DNA of 64,000 bases from Pedomonas sp051304405 (lineage in GTDB: Bacteria; Pseudomonadota; Alphaproteobacteria; Sphingomonadales; Sphingomonadaceae): assembly GCF_051304405.1 (NCBI RefSeq), contig NZ_JBPPGG010000001.1, forward strand, positions 124,001 to 188,000, written 5' to 3'. The notes beneath the pieces were generated by a model that was not told the origin of the DNA, searched no databases, and saw only the letters and a program-made list of their open reading frames with translations. Position 1 is the stretch's first letter. Every line of letters begins with the position of its first letter. Positions 53,464 to 62,448 of the stretch are shown piece after piece. A program made the translations under genes and the position numbers.

Positions 53464-54057
53464 ATGGCTTCGCCCGAGATCGATCAACTGACCCAGATGC
53501 TTGCCAAGCTGCCCGGCCTCGGGCCGCGGTCGGCGCGGCGCGCCGTGCTCCACCTGCTGAAGAAGCGGGAGACGGTGCTGGTGCCGCTGATGGCGGCGCT
53601 GGCCAACGTCAACGAGCGGCTGACCACCTGCTCCGTGTGCGGCAATGTGGACACGCGCGACCCTTGCGGCGTCTGCCGGGACGAGCGGCGTGACCGCACG
53701 TCGGTTTGCGTGGTGGAGGAAGTGGCGGACCTGTGGGCGCTGGAGCGCTCGGGCCTGTTCCGGGGCGTCTATCATGTGCTGGGCGGCCGGCTGTCGGCGC
53801 TGGACGGTGTGCGGCCGGAGGATCTGGGCATCGACCGGCTGGTCGCGCGGGTGAGCGAGGGCGGCATCAGCGAGGTCATTCTGGCGATGAACGCCACGCT
53901 GGAGGGGCAGACCACCGCCCACTACGTGGCGGACCGGCTGGCCTCGACCGGCGTCAAGGTCACCCAGCTGGCGCACGGCGTGCCGGTGGGCGGCGAGCTG
54001 GACTATCTGGACGACGGCACCCTCGCCCAGGCGCTGAAGGCGCGCCTGCCGGTATGA
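53464..54057 (+). CDS. recR: Recombination protein RecR
   Basis: A 197-residue protein: helix-hairpin-helix LAKLPGLGPRSARRAVLHLL, a C4 zinc site CSVCGNVDTRDPCGVCRD and a Toprim domain (SVCVVEEVADLWALERSGLF, YHVLGGRLSALDGV, VILAMNATLEGQTTAHYV). It loads RecA in gap repair with RecO. Its usual partner dnaX-ybaB is not beside it here. ATG 53464. Confidence 0.95.
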   Translation: MASPEIDQLTQMLAKLPGLGPRSARRAVLHLLKKRETVLVPLMAALANVNERLTTCSVCGNVDTRDPCGVCRDERRDRTSVCVVEEVADLWALERSGLFRGVYHVLGGRLSALDGVRPEDLGIDRLVARVSEGGISEVILAMNATLEGQTTAHYVADRLASTGVKVTQLAHGVPVGGELDYLDDGTLAQALKARLPV

Positions 54058-54241
54058 CCGCCGTGCAGGCGGGTACGCCGGGACTGAGCTCCGGGGGCCG
54101 CGCTCCGGGGCCGCGCTCCCGGGCCACCGGCGGCATCCTGCAAATTCAGCGCTTGCGCTTCGGGCGCGTGTGGCTGATCTTGAACCCTGAACCCCGTGCT
54201 CTTAGCTCTTGATCAACTCTTGTGTGCCAGTAAGGCGGAAT

Positions 54242-54757
54242 ATGGCCATTTTACCGATTATCGAAACCCCGGACCCGCGCCTGCGCGTCAAGTCCAAGCC
54301 TGTCGAGAAGGTTGACGACGCCCTGCGCCGGTTCATGGACGACATGCTGGAGACCATGTACGACGCCCCGGGCATTGGCCTCGCCGCCATTCAGGTGGGC
54401 GAGCCGATCCGCGTGCTCGTCATCGATCTTCAGGAGAACGACCAGAAGCAGCCCCGCTACTTCGTGAACCCGGAGATCCTCTGGGCGTCCGAGGAGCTGT
54501 CCTCCTACGCCGAGGGCTGCCTGTCCGTGCCCGACGTCTACGGCGACGTGGAGCGGCCGGCCCGCATCCGCGTTCGCTATCTGGACTACAACGGCGAACA
54601 GCATGAGGAGGAACTGGACGGTCTCATGGCCACGTGCCTCCAGCACGAGATGGACCATCTCGAAGGCGTTCTCTTCATCGACCACCTCTCCAAGCTGAAG
54701 CGCGACATGCTGCTGCGCAAGCTGGAGAAGAACCGTCGCCAGCGCGGCGCAGCCTAA
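54242..54757 (+). CDS. def: Peptide deformylase
   Basis: A 171-residue metalloenzyme from ATG 54242 (AILPIIETPDPRLRVKSKPV). Motif 1 is GIGLAAIQVG, motif 2 EGCLSVPDV with the metal Cys, and motif 3 QHEMDHLEGVLF with the His pair and Glu. It removes the formyl group from new proteins. Upstream is a low-complexity stretch of CCGGGGGCCGCGCT-type repeats at 54087-54125; fmt is not adjacent. Confidence 0.95.
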   Translation: MAILPIIETPDPRLRVKSKPVEKVDDALRRFMDDMLETMYDAPGIGLAAIQVGEPIRVLVIDLQENDQKQPRYFVNPEILWASEELSSYAEGCLSVPDVYGDVERPARIRVRYLDYNGEQHEEELDGLMATCLQHEMDHLEGVLFIDHLSKLKRDMLLRKLEKNRRQRGAA

Positions 54758-54790
54758 GGCGCATGCACCGGGGGCCGGCCAGCACGAAAA

Positions 54791-54844
54791 CGGAAGGGCG
54801 AGGCGGCGTGCCGCCTCCCCGACGCTGCGGGCTCGCCCTTCCGG
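54791..54844 (+). terminator. Nested hairpin after def
   Basis: Outer arms CGGAAGGGCGAG and CTCGCCCTTCCG (12 bp, perfect) enclose an inner hairpin AGGCGGC/GCCGCCT (7 bp, loop of two). The structure is unusually strong, with no T-run. It could stop transcription or shield the RNA end. Confidence 0.65.
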
Positions 54845-55059
54845 CTGCCTGATGACGGCGGCGGGCCCTTGTCAATCAACCTCAGGAGAAACACCATCCA
54901 TGCCTGGTCAGACTTCCGGCCTTACAGCCGATAGCCCGTCCGGCGATGCCGAAGGTGACAGTTACTGTTACAGTTACAGTCGCTCCGGCTTCCAGAAATC
55001 CGATTGCAGCGTCCTGCGCCTGATCAGGCGACCGGCCGGCGGCCGGCGGGAGCGGTCCA
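54845..55059. other. Spacer before the CorC-family gene
   Basis: About 215 bases. An ACAGTTACTGTTACAGTTAC stretch of short repeats lies near 54958-54980. A 71-codon frame crosses it but ends in Arg-rich text of low complexity and has no family resemblance. Probably the promoter region of the next gene. Confidence 0.4.
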
Positions 55060-56370
55060 ATGGCTGACCCCTTCCCGTGGACGGAACTGGTCATCGTCCT
55101 CCTTCTCATCGTTCTGAACGGCTTTTTCGCCATGTCGGAGCTGGCCATCGTGTCGGCCCGTCGCGTGCGCCTGCAAGTGCAGGCGGATGAAGGGGACAAG
55201 AGCGCCGCCCTTGCCATCCGGCTGGCGGAGGAGCCCACCCGCTTCCTCTCCACCGTCCAGGTCGGCATCACCATGGTGGGCGTGCTGACCGGCGCCTTCG
55301 GCGGCGCGGCCCTGTCGCGCCCGGTGGCGCACTGGCTGTCGGCCCTCCCCGGCGTCGGCCGCTATGCCGACAGCCTGGCCGTCGCCCTCGTCGTTGTGTT
55401 CATCACCTACCTGTCGCTCATCATCGGCGAGCTGGTGCCCAAGCGCATGGCCCTGAACCATGCCGAGAGCATCGCCCGCTTCGTGGCGCGGCCGATGGCG
55501 CTGCTCGCCCGGATCGGCGCGCCGATCGTGTGGCTGCTCCAGCGCTCGACCGAACTGGCACTCAAGCTGCTGGGCGTGAAGCCGCAGGAGCAGCAGGTCG
55601 TCTCCCAGCAGGAGGTGCGCTCGCTCATCGCCGAGGGCACCGAGGCCGGCGTGTTCGACCGCGACGAGAAGGACATGCTGGAGGCGGTCATCCGCGTCTC
55701 GGACCTGCCCGTGCGCGCCCTGATGACGCCCCGCCCCGAACTGTTCTGGCTCGACATCAACGACAGCATCGAGGCCATCCGCCAGGAGGTTGAGGACAGC
55801 GGCCGCAGCCGCTTCCTCGTCTGCGAAGGCGACCTCGATCAGTTCATTGGCATCGTCGAGGCCAAGGACCTGCTCGGCCAGTGCCTCAAGGGCGAGGCCC
55901 TTGACCTGCGCGCCCGCCTCAAGACCCCGCCGGTGGTCCACGAGTCCACCCGCGTGCTCAAGGCATTCGAAACACTGCGCCAGAGCGGCATCCACGTCGC
56001 CGTCGTCGTCAACGAATACGGCGGCGTCGAAGGCGTCGTCTCGGCCACCGACATCCTGGCCGCCATCGGCGGCGGCCTGCCGGAGGAAGACGAACTGGCG
56101 CGGCCGGACATCGTCCAGCGCGAGGACGGCTCCTGGTTCATCGACGGCCGCACCGCCATCCACGAGGTGGAACGGGCGCTGGGCCGCGATGACCTCTCCG
56201 GCCATGGCGACTACACCACCCTCGCCGGCTTCCTGCTCTGGCAGCTGGAACACCTGCCCGACGTGGCGGAAACGGTCGAGTGGGAAGACCTCTGCTTCGA
56301 GGTGGCCGACATGGACGAACACCGCATCGACAAGGTGCTGGTGCGCCAGCGCAACCAGACCGCAGCGTAG
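55060..56370 (+). CDS. HlyC/CorC-family (CNNM-like) membrane protein
   Basis: A 436-residue protein. The DUF21 membrane domain (about residues 1-195; MSELAIVSARRVRLQVQADE, TRFLSTVQVGITMVGVLTGA) is followed by two CBS domains (VRALMTPRPELFWLDINDSI, HVAVVVNEYGGVEGVVSATD) and the CorC_HlyC C-terminal domain (DGSWFIDGRTAIHEVERAL, LAGFLLWQLEHLPDVAETV). Relatives export or regulate Mg2+ or Co2+. Independent of the MgtE gene 12 kb away. Confidence 0.9.
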   Translation: MADPFPWTELVIVLLLIVLNGFFAMSELAIVSARRVRLQVQADEGDKSAALAIRLAEEPTRFLSTVQVGITMVGVLTGAFGGAALSRPVAHWLSALPGVGRYADSLAVALVVVFITYLSLIIGELVPKRMALNHAESIARFVARPMALLARIGAPIVWLLQRSTELALKLLGVKPQEQQVVSQQEVRSLIAEGTEAGVFDRDEKDMLEAVIRVSDLPVRALMTPRPELFWLDINDSIEAIRQEVEDSGRSRFLVCEGDLDQFIGIVEAKDLLGQCLKGEALDLRARLKTPPVVHESTRVLKAFETLRQSGIHVAVVVNEYGGVEGVVSATDILAAIGGGLPEEDELARPDIVQREDGSWFIDGRTAIHEVERALGRDDLSGHGDYTTLAGFLLWQLEHLPDVAETVEWEDLCFEVADMDEHRIDKVLVRQRNQTAA

Positions 56371-56398
56371 CGGTCGGGTTGGCGGATTTCTGATGATT

Positions 56399-56599
56399 GC
56401 AGGAGGGTCGCGGACCCTCCTGCACCTCCCTTTCCCTTTTCGGGCCGTGCGTGAGACGAAGGGCAGCGTCCTCTGGACGTTGTGTTATCGGGCTGCGCCC
56501 TTTGCGCGCTTTCCCGCTGGTCCAGAGAAGGCGGCCGGTGCTGCCAGATGCGCTCCGATCCTTGATAGGAAGGCGCAGGAGGGCCCAAGGCCCTCCTGC
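56399..56599. repeat. Palindromic intergenic repeat, copy C, bounded by two palindromes
   Basis: Left palindrome arms GCAGGAGGGTC/GACCCTCCTGC (11 bp, 3-base loop, 56399-56423), then CCCTTTTCGGGCCGTGC. Right palindrome GCAGGAGGGCC/GGCCCTCCTGC (11 bp, 3-base loop, 56575-56599). Between them lies the segment GGTCCAGAGAAGGC shared with copy B. A complete element of 200 bases with palindromic ends. Confidence 0.72.
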
Positions 56600-56617
56600 A
56601 GACCAGACCCTCCAATC

Positions 56618-56656
56618 AAAAAAGGGCCGCGCCCTTCATCAAGGACACGGCCCTTT
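56618..56656 (-). terminator. Terminator for purA
   Basis: On the minus strand, arms AAAGGGCCG and CGGCCCTTT (9 bp) are followed by a further T-run, about 85 bases after the purA stop. It is the clear end of the purA transcript. Confidence 0.78.
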
Positions 56657-56672
56657 GAAACGTAAGGGGGTC

Positions 56673-56697
56673 GCAGGGGGATTATAAATCCCCCTGC
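56673..56697. repeat. Palindrome of the repeat family near purA
   Basis: Arms GCAGGGGGATT and AATCCCCCTGC (11 bp, perfect) with loop ATA, 43 bases beyond the purA stop. Same arms and loop size as the other copies. Confidence 0.75.
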
Positions 56698-56739
56698 ATT
56701 CCAAAAGCCGAAGGCTTTATCCCTTCGAACAGGGATCGC

Positions 56740-58029
56740 TCAATCCACGAACGGGTCGCGGACGAGGATGGTGTCCTGCCGTTCCGGCGAGGTGGAGAGC
56801 AGGTCGACCGGGCACTCCACCAGTTCCTCGATGCGGCGGATGTACTTGATGGCCTGCGCGGGCAGCTGGGCCCAGGAGCGGGCGCCTGCGGTTGACTCGC
56901 GCCAGCCCTCGAAGGTTTCGTAGACCGGCTCGACGCGGGCCTGGTCGGCGATGCGTGCCGGGAAGCGGTCGATGGTCTTGCCGTCCAGCTTGTAGCCGAC
57001 GCAGATCTTCAGTTCGTCGAGGCCGTCGAGCACGTCCAGCTTGGTCAGCGCCAGGCCGGTGATGCCGCCCACGGCGATCGACTGGCGCACCAGCACCGCG
57101 TCGAACCAGCCGCAGCGCCGCGCCCGGCCGGTGACGGTGCCGAACTCGTGGCCGCGCTCACCGATGATGCGGCCGATTTCGTTGTCCTGTTCGGTCGGGA
57201 ACGGGCCAGCGCCCACGCGGGTGGTGTAGGCCTTGCAGATGCCGAGCACGTAGTCCAGCGCCGCCGGGCCGAGGCCGGAGCCGGTGGCCGCCTGCCCTGC
57301 CACCGTCTGCGACGAGGTGACGAACGGATAGGTGCCCATGTCCACGTCGAGCAGGATGCCCTGCGCGCCTTCGAACAGGATGCGCTTGCCCGCCTTGCGG
57401 GCCTCGTTCAGCGTCTGCCACACCGGCTTGGCGAACGGGGTGATGAACGGCGCGATTTCCTTCAGCTCGGCGATGAGCTGGTCGCGGTCGATCTCCGGCT
57501 GGCCGAACCCGGCGCGCAGCGCGTTGTGGTGGGCGAGCAGGCGGTCGATCTGGCCCGAGGCGGCGTCCAGGTTCTCCAGGTCGCACACGCGCAGCGCGCG
57601 GCGGCCCACCTTGTCCTCGTAGGCCGGGCCGATGCCGCGACGGGTGGTGCCGATCTTGGCAGCGCCCGAGGCGTCCTCGCGCAGGGCGTCGAGGTCGCGG
57701 TGGCACGGCAGGATGAGCGGGCACTGTTCGGAGATGTGCAGGTTCTCCGGGGTGATCTCCACGCCCTGGGCGCGGATCTTCTCCACCTCCGACTTCAGCG
57801 CCCACGGGTCGAGCACGACGCCGTGGCCGATGACGCTGAGCGTGCCGCGCACGATGCCGGAGGGCAGCAGGGACAGCTTGAAGGTCTTGTCGCCGATGAC
57901 CAGCGTGTGGCCCGCGTTGTGACCGCCCTGGAAGCGCACCACCACGTCGGCGCGTTCCGACAGCCAGTCAACGATCTTCCCCTTGCCTTCGTCGCCCCAC
58001 TGGGCGCCGACAACCACTACGTTGGCCAT
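56740..58029 (-). CDS. purA: Adenylosuccinate synthetase
   Basis: A 429-residue GTP-dependent enzyme. It begins with NVVVVGAQWGDEGKGKIVDW (P-loop-like GDEGKGK) and FQGGHNAGHTLV, then GTTRRGIGPAYEDK, FEGAQGILLDVDMGTYPFVT and TGRARRCGWFDAV. It makes adenylosuccinate from IMP and aspartate in AMP synthesis. It lies 111 bases downstream of hisZ, same strand. Confidence 0.96.
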   Translation of the reverse strand: MANVVVVGAQWGDEGKGKIVDWLSERADVVVRFQGGHNAGHTLVIGDKTFKLSLLPSGIVRGTLSVIGHGVVLDPWALKSEVEKIRAQGVEITPENLHISEQCPLILPCHRDLDALREDASGAAKIGTTRRGIGPAYEDKVGRRALRVCDLENLDAASGQIDRLLAHHNALRAGFGQPEIDRDQLIAELKEIAPFITPFAKPVWQTLNEARKAGKRILFEGAQGILLDVDMGTYPFVTSSQTVAGQAATGSGLGPAALDYVLGICKAYTTRVGAGPFPTEQDNEIGRIIGERGHEFGTVTGRARRCGWFDAVLVRQSIAVGGITGLALTKLDVLDGLDELKICVGYKLDGKTIDRFPARIADQARVEPVYETFEGWRESTAGARSWAQLPAQAIKYIRRIEELVECPVDLLSTSPERQDTILVRDPFVD

Positions 58030-58140
58030 GACTACTCTCTTTCCTTGCCAATCGAAGGGACGCCGGGCGCACCCGGCCGCCAGCCCTCCACGCCCGCGCC
58101 TTTTATCTCGCGCGCGTGCGGGACTGGCTATCCCGCCTGG

Positions 58141-59325
58141 TTAGACCATGTGAATCTTTCGCCCGTCCCAGTAATGGCTGCACCGCTGGGCGCGGGCCGC
58201 CTCGTGGGGATCGCCCTGTTCCAGACCGCGCACGACGGCCCAGCCTTCCTCGCGCAGCCGCTCCACGTCCTTCTGCGGCGTGCCGAAGGCGAGGTACAGG
58301 CGCGGCAGCACCTCGACGCCCTGCCCTGCTTCCACCAGCCCGTCCAGATAGAGGGAGAAGCCGACCGCCGGTTCCTCGCTGGTCCCGTTCCGCTCCAGGC
58401 CGTTCTGGCCCGGATCCGGCTTGCGGATGACGTAGGCACCGCCCCGGCCCACCTCGCCGCGAATGCCCTTGGCGAACAGCGAGAAGCCGATCCACGTCTG
58501 GTAGGCGAAGCCCCGGGTCTCGCCGGGGTCCACCGTCACGCCGAGGCGCTCGTCCTCCGGCAGGTCCCGGGCGAGTTTGGCCAGCACGCCGAGGCGCTCG
58601 CGCGCGATGGCGGGCATCCCGGGCACGCTGGCGATCACTTCTTCGGCGTGGGCGAGATCGCCGGTCGCCTCAAGGAGGCCGCGCCACACGGCGGGGTGCG
58701 GCAACTGGGCGACGGCGGCGGCGTCCTTGGCGTCCAGCGCCCTGGCGGCGGCCGCGATGACCAGCGGCTCAAGCCCCAGCGCCGCCCCGATGCCGGGGAT
58801 GAGGTCCGGCAGCACGAAATCGATGTTGACCGCGTCCAGCCCGAGGCCGAGCAGGCCCGAGAGCGCCAGCCCGGCGATCTCGGCCACCGCTTCCGGGCTG
58901 TCGGTGCCGATCAGCTCCGCGCCCGCCTGCATGAACTGGCGGTCGGCGCGCAGCTGGGAGCCCTTGATCCGCAGCACCGGCCCGGCATAGCTCAGGCGCA
59001 GCGGCCGGGCGTAGTGGCCGAGGCGCGTGGCGGCGACGCGGGCGATCTGCCCGGTCACGTCCGAGCGCACGGCGAGCGGGCGCTGGCTGATGGGGTCGGT
59101 CAGGCGGAACAGGTCCGAGGGGCGCGCCGCGCCGAAGCCCCGCGTCAGGGTTTCCTCGAACTCCACCAGAGGCGTGCCGACCCGCTCGTAGCCGTAGGAG
59201 GCCAGGTGGTCGAGCAGCATTCGCAGCAGCCGCGCCTCGGCTTCCGCCTGCGGCGGCAGCACGTCGCGCAGCCCTTCCGGCAACAGGCCAAGAGACAGCG
59301 AGTCGGTCACGCGAGTTTTTCCCAT
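58141..59325 (-). CDS. hisZ: ATP phosphoribosyltransferase regulatory subunit
   Basis: A 394-residue class II synthetase-like protein without tRNA charging. LPEGLRDVLPPQAEAEARLL is the N-terminal motif 1 part, then FRLTDPISQRPLAVRSDVTG and READRQFMQ-like LRADRQFMQAGAELIGTDSP. It binds the short HisG to make the first enzyme of histidine synthesis; hisG is not in the window. ATG 59325 is chosen; GTG 59310 is also possible. Confidence 0.88.
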   Translation of the reverse strand: MGKTRVTDSLSLGLLPEGLRDVLPPQAEAEARLLRMLLDHLASYGYERVGTPLVEFEETLTRGFGAARPSDLFRLTDPISQRPLAVRSDVTGQIARVAATRLGHYARPLRLSYAGPVLRIKGSQLRADRQFMQAGAELIGTDSPEAVAEIAGLALSGLLGLGLDAVNIDFVLPDLIPGIGAALGLEPLVIAAAARALDAKDAAAVAQLPHPAVWRGLLEATGDLAHAEEVIASVPGMPAIARERLGVLAKLARDLPEDERLGVTVDPGETRGFAYQTWIGFSLFAKGIRGEVGRGGAYVIRKPDPGQNGLERNGTSEEPAVGFSLYLDGLVEAGQGVEVLPRLYLAFGTPQKDVERLREEGWAVVRGLEQGDPHEAARAQRCSHYWDGRKIHMV

Positions 59326-59371
59326 TCTGGTTCGGACCAAGCCATAAACGCTCGGCCCTGCCATTCACACC

Positions 59372-59408
59372 AAAGCCGCTCGCCCGATTGAGGCCGGGCG
59401 AACGGCTT
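59372..59408 (-). terminator. Hairpin after serA
   Basis: Arms AAAGCCGTTCGCCCG and CGGGCGAGCGGCTTT pair with one mismatch on the minus strand, 45 bases after the serA stop. T-run short. Probably separates serA from hisZ. Confidence 0.6.
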
Positions 59409-59452
59409 TTAGTCCCTTCAGGCCGCAAAGGCCAGCGTTAGAAGGTCCCGCT

Positions 59453-61033
59453 TCAGAACGTCAGCGCCTTCACTTCGCGCACGTGCGGCACGTCCTTCAG
59501 CTGGGCCACCAGCCACTCCGGCACCGGGCTGTCGAGCGAGAGCAGCACGATGGCCTCGCCACCGGCGGCGCGGCGGCCGAGGTGGAAGGTGCCGATGTTC
59601 ACGTTCGCCTCGCCCAGCAGCGAGCCGAGGCGGCCGATGAAGCCCGGCTTGTCCTCGTTGATGACGAAGAGCATCGGGCCGGCCAGGTCCGCTTCTACCT
59701 TGATGCCGAACATCTCGACGAGGCGCGGCTCGCGGTTGGAGAACAGGGTGCCCGCCACCGAGCGCTCGCCCTCGTCCGTCTTGACGGTGAGGCGCACCAG
59801 GGTGTGGTAGTCGCCCTCGCGGTCATGACGCACGTCGGAGACGTCGATGTTGCGGTCCTTGGCGATGAACGGCGCGTTGACCATGTTCACCGTGTCGGAG
59901 TGCTGCTTGAACAGGCCGGCAAGGATGGCGGCAGTCACCGGCTTGGTGTTCAGCTCGGCGATATTGCCTTCGTACTCCACCGTCACCGCCTGCACGTTGC
60001 TCACCAGCTGGCCCGCCAGGGCGCCCAGCTGTTCGGCCAGCTTCATGTAGGGGCGCAGCTTCGGCGCTTCCTCCGGCGTCAGCGACGGCACGTTGAGCGC
60101 GTTGGAGACTCCGCCCGTGGTCAGGTATTCGGCCATCTGCTCGGCCACCTGGATCGCAACGTTGATCTGGGCCTCGGTGGTCGACGCGCCCAGGTGCGGG
60201 GTGCAGATGAGGCCCGGGGTGCCGAACAGCGGGTTGTTCTTGGCGGGCTCCTCGACGAACACGTCAAGCGCCGCACCGGCGATGTGGCCGGACTCCAGCA
60301 GGTCCTTCAGGGCCGCTTCGTCCACGAGGCCGCCACGGGCGCAGTTGATGATCCGCACGCCCTTCTTGGTCTTGGACAGGTTCTCCCGGCTCAGCACGTT
60401 GCGGGTGCTGTCGGTCAGCGGGGTGTGCAGGGTGATGAAGTCGGCGCGGGCCAGCAGGTCGTCCAGCGTCACCTTCTCGATGCCCAGATCCTGCGCGCGC
60501 TCCGGCGTCAGGAACGGATCGTAGCCGATCACCTTCATCTTCAGGCCCTGGGCACGGTCGGCGACGATCGAGCCGATGTTGCCGCAGCCGATGATGCCCA
60601 GCACCTTGCCGGTCAGCTCCACGCCCATGAAGCGGTTCTTCTCCCACTTGCCCGCCTGGGTCGAGGCGTCGGCGGCGGGAATGTCGCGGGCCAGCGCGAA
60701 CATCAGGGCGATGGCGTGCTCGGCGGTGGTGATGGAGTTGCCGAACGGCGTGTTCATCACGACGATGCCCTTGGCGGTCGCGGCGGGCACATCCACGTTG
60801 TCGACGCCGATGCCGGCGCGGCCGATCACCTTGAGGTTGCCCTTGGCCGCAGCCTCCAGGACGTCCTTGGTCACCTTGGTCGAGGAGCGGATGGCGAGGC
60901 CATCATACTGGCCGATCACCTCGATCAGCTGCTCCTTGGTCAGGTCGAAGCGCTCGTCCACCTCGATCCCGCGGGCGCGGAAGATCTCCGCGGCCTTCGG
61001 CGACATTTTGTCAGAAATCAGAACCTTAGGCAT
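59453..61033 (-). CDS. serA: D-3-phosphoglycerate dehydrogenase
   Basis: A 526-residue enzyme of the long form. The substrate/NAD domain has GRAGIGVDNVDVPAATAKGI, LGIIGCGNIGSIVADRAQGL, INCARGGLVDEAALKDLLES and HLGASTTEAQ. An intervening domain follows, and a C-terminal ACT domain (MLFVINEDKPGFIGRLGSLL, NIGTFHLGRRAAGGEAIVLL) binds serine for feedback control. It is 132 bases downstream of serC on the same strand. Confidence 0.96.
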   Translation of the reverse strand: MPKVLISDKMSPKAAEIFRARGIEVDERFDLTKEQLIEVIGQYDGLAIRSSTKVTKDVLEAAAKGNLKVIGRAGIGVDNVDVPAATAKGIVVMNTPFGNSITTAEHAIALMFALARDIPAADASTQAGKWEKNRFMGVELTGKVLGIIGCGNIGSIVADRAQGLKMKVIGYDPFLTPERAQDLGIEKVTLDDLLARADFITLHTPLTDSTRNVLSRENLSKTKKGVRIINCARGGLVDEAALKDLLESGHIAGAALDVFVEEPAKNNPLFGTPGLICTPHLGASTTEAQINVAIQVAEQMAEYLTTGGVSNALNVPSLTPEEAPKLRPYMKLAEQLGALAGQLVSNVQAVTVEYEGNIAELNTKPVTAAILAGLFKQHSDTVNMVNAPFIAKDRNIDVSDVRHDREGDYHTLVRLTVKTDEGERSVAGTLFSNREPRLVEMFGIKVEADLAGPMLFVINEDKPGFIGRLGSLLGEANVNIGTFHLGRRAAGGEAIVLLSLDSPVPEWLVAQLKDVPHVREVKALTF

Positions 61034-61105
61034 GTTTCTTCGTCCTCTGCCTCAGGAACTCGACTGCCCGCTCGCGGCAAAATTCGAGTCCTCACCGGGG
61101 TGGTG

Positions 61106-61132
61106 GCCGCCTGCGACCCTCATGCAGGCGGC
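61106..61132. promoter_or_regulatory. Hairpin between serC and serA
   Basis: Arms GCCGCCTGC and GCAGGCGGC (9 bp, perfect) with a 9-base loop lie between serC and serA. No T-run. It may set the ratio of the two products by partial termination or RNA stability. Confidence 0.5.
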
Positions 61133-61165
61133 GCGCCCCTGATCCTTGAAAAATCGGGAATTGGG

Positions 61166-62362
61166 TCAGGCGGCCTTGGCGCTCAGCTCGGCCTTCACCT
61201 GGGCGAAGGCCCAGTCGAGCCAGGCGGTCAGCGCCTCGACGTCGGCGGTCTCGACCGTCGCGCCGCACCAGATCCGCAGGCCCGCCGGGGCATCGCGGTA
61301 GCCGTTGATGTCGTAGGCAACGCCCTGCTTCTCCAGCAGCGCGGCGATAGCCTTCGGCACGCCCGCCTGCGCTTCCTTGTCGAGACCGGCGAACCACGGA
61401 TCGACGATCTTCAGGCACACGCTGGTGCAGGAGCGGATGGCCGGGTCGGCGGCCAGGTTTTCCACCCAGTCGGTGCGGTCCACCCAGGCTTGCAGCGCCT
61501 TGAAGTTGGCTTCCGAGCGGGCGATCAGGCCCTTGGCGCCGCCCACCGAGGCCGCCCAGTCGAGCGCGTCCAGATAATCCTCGACGCACAGCATGGACGG
61601 GGTGTTGATGGTCTCGCCCTGGAAGATGCCCTCGATCAGCTTGCCGTTCTTCGTCATGCGGAAGATCTTCGGCAGCGGCCAGGCGGGCTTGTAGGTCTCA
61701 AGCCGCTCGACGGCGCGCGGGGAGAGGATGAGCACGCCGTGCGCGCCCTCGCCGCCCAGCACCTTCTGCCAGGAGAAGGTGACCACATCGAGCTTGGTCC
61801 ACGGCAGGTCCATGGCGAACGCGGCCGAGGTGGCGTCGCAGATGGTGAGGCCCTGGCGGTCGTCCTTGATCCAGTCGCCGTTCGGCACGCGCACGCCCGA
61901 GGTGGTGCCGTTCCAGGTGAACACCACGTCGGTGTCCGTATCGACCTTGGTCAGGTCCGGCAGCGCGCCATAGGGGGCTTCGAGCACGGTGGCGTCCAGC
62001 TTCAGCTGCTTCACCACGTCGGTGACCCAGCCGGAGCCGAAGGATTCCCAGGCCAGCATGGTGACGGGGCGGGCGCCGAGCAGCGACCACAGCGCCATTT
62101 CCACGGCGCCGGTGTCGGAGGCGGGCACGATGCCGATGCGGTAGTCAGCGGGAACGCCGAGGACTTCGCGGGTCTTGTCGATGGCGGCTTTCAGCTTCGC
62201 CTTGCCGATCTTGGCGCGATGCGAGCGGCCGAGCGGCGCGTCCTTCAAGGCGTCCACGGTCCAGCCGGGGCGCTTGGCGCACGGACCGGACGAGAAATTC
62301 GGATTGGTGGGGCGAATGGCAGGGGTCGCTGCCGCAGTGGCGGCAGGGGTATTCGTCGTCAT
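61166..62362 (-). CDS. serC: Phosphoserine aminotransferase (alphaproteobacterial/archaeal type)
   Basis: A 398-residue PLP enzyme from ATG 62362 with a GGAAGGAGAG ribosome site. RPTNPNFSSGPCAKRPGW and PLGRSHRAKIGKAKL are the opening of the Methanosarcina-like SerC type found in alphaproteobacteria. The PLP-lysine is in VTFSWQKVLGGEGAHGVLIL. The N-terminal 14 residues are Ala/Thr rich. It makes phosphoserine from 3-phosphohydroxypyruvate, the product of the neighbouring serA. Confidence 0.95.
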   Translation of the reverse strand: MTTNTPAATAAATPAIRPTNPNFSSGPCAKRPGWTVDALKDAPLGRSHRAKIGKAKLKAAIDKTREVLGVPADYRIGIVPASDTGAVEMALWSLLGARPVTMLAWESFGSGWVTDVVKQLKLDATVLEAPYGALPDLTKVDTDTDVVFTWNGTTSGVRVPNGDWIKDDRQGLTICDATSAAFAMDLPWTKLDVVTFSWQKVLGGEGAHGVLILSPRAVERLETYKPAWPLPKIFRMTKNGKLIEGIFQGETINTPSMLCVEDYLDALDWAASVGGAKGLIARSEANFKALQAWVDRTDWVENLAADPAIRSCTSVCLKIVDPWFAGLDKEAQAGVPKAIAALLEKQGVAYDINGYRDAPAGLRIWCGATVETADVEALTAWLDWAFAQVKAELSAKAA

Positions 62363-62448
62363 GATGTTTCTCTCCTTCCAGAGAGCACGCGCCTCGTTGG
62401 GGAGGCGTGGCCCACCGCCCAAAGCGCAGATTTGAAGCGACCCGTCAA
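62363..62448 (-). promoter_or_regulatory. serC leader with hairpin; candidate serC RNA motif
   Basis: A stem of CACGCCTC and GAGGCGCGTG (one bulge) around a six-base loop at 62386-62409 sits just upstream of the ribosome site. A TTGACG -35-like hexamer lies at 62443-62448, so the hairpin would be near the RNA 5' end. A structured RNA named the serC motif is known in this position in alphaproteobacteria. The match to it is unproven. Confidence 0.5.

Noticed and set aside
54852..55067. 71-codon frame between def and the CorC-family gene
   Set aside because: Low-complexity Ser/Tyr then Arg-rich product, no family, overlaps the next gene's start.
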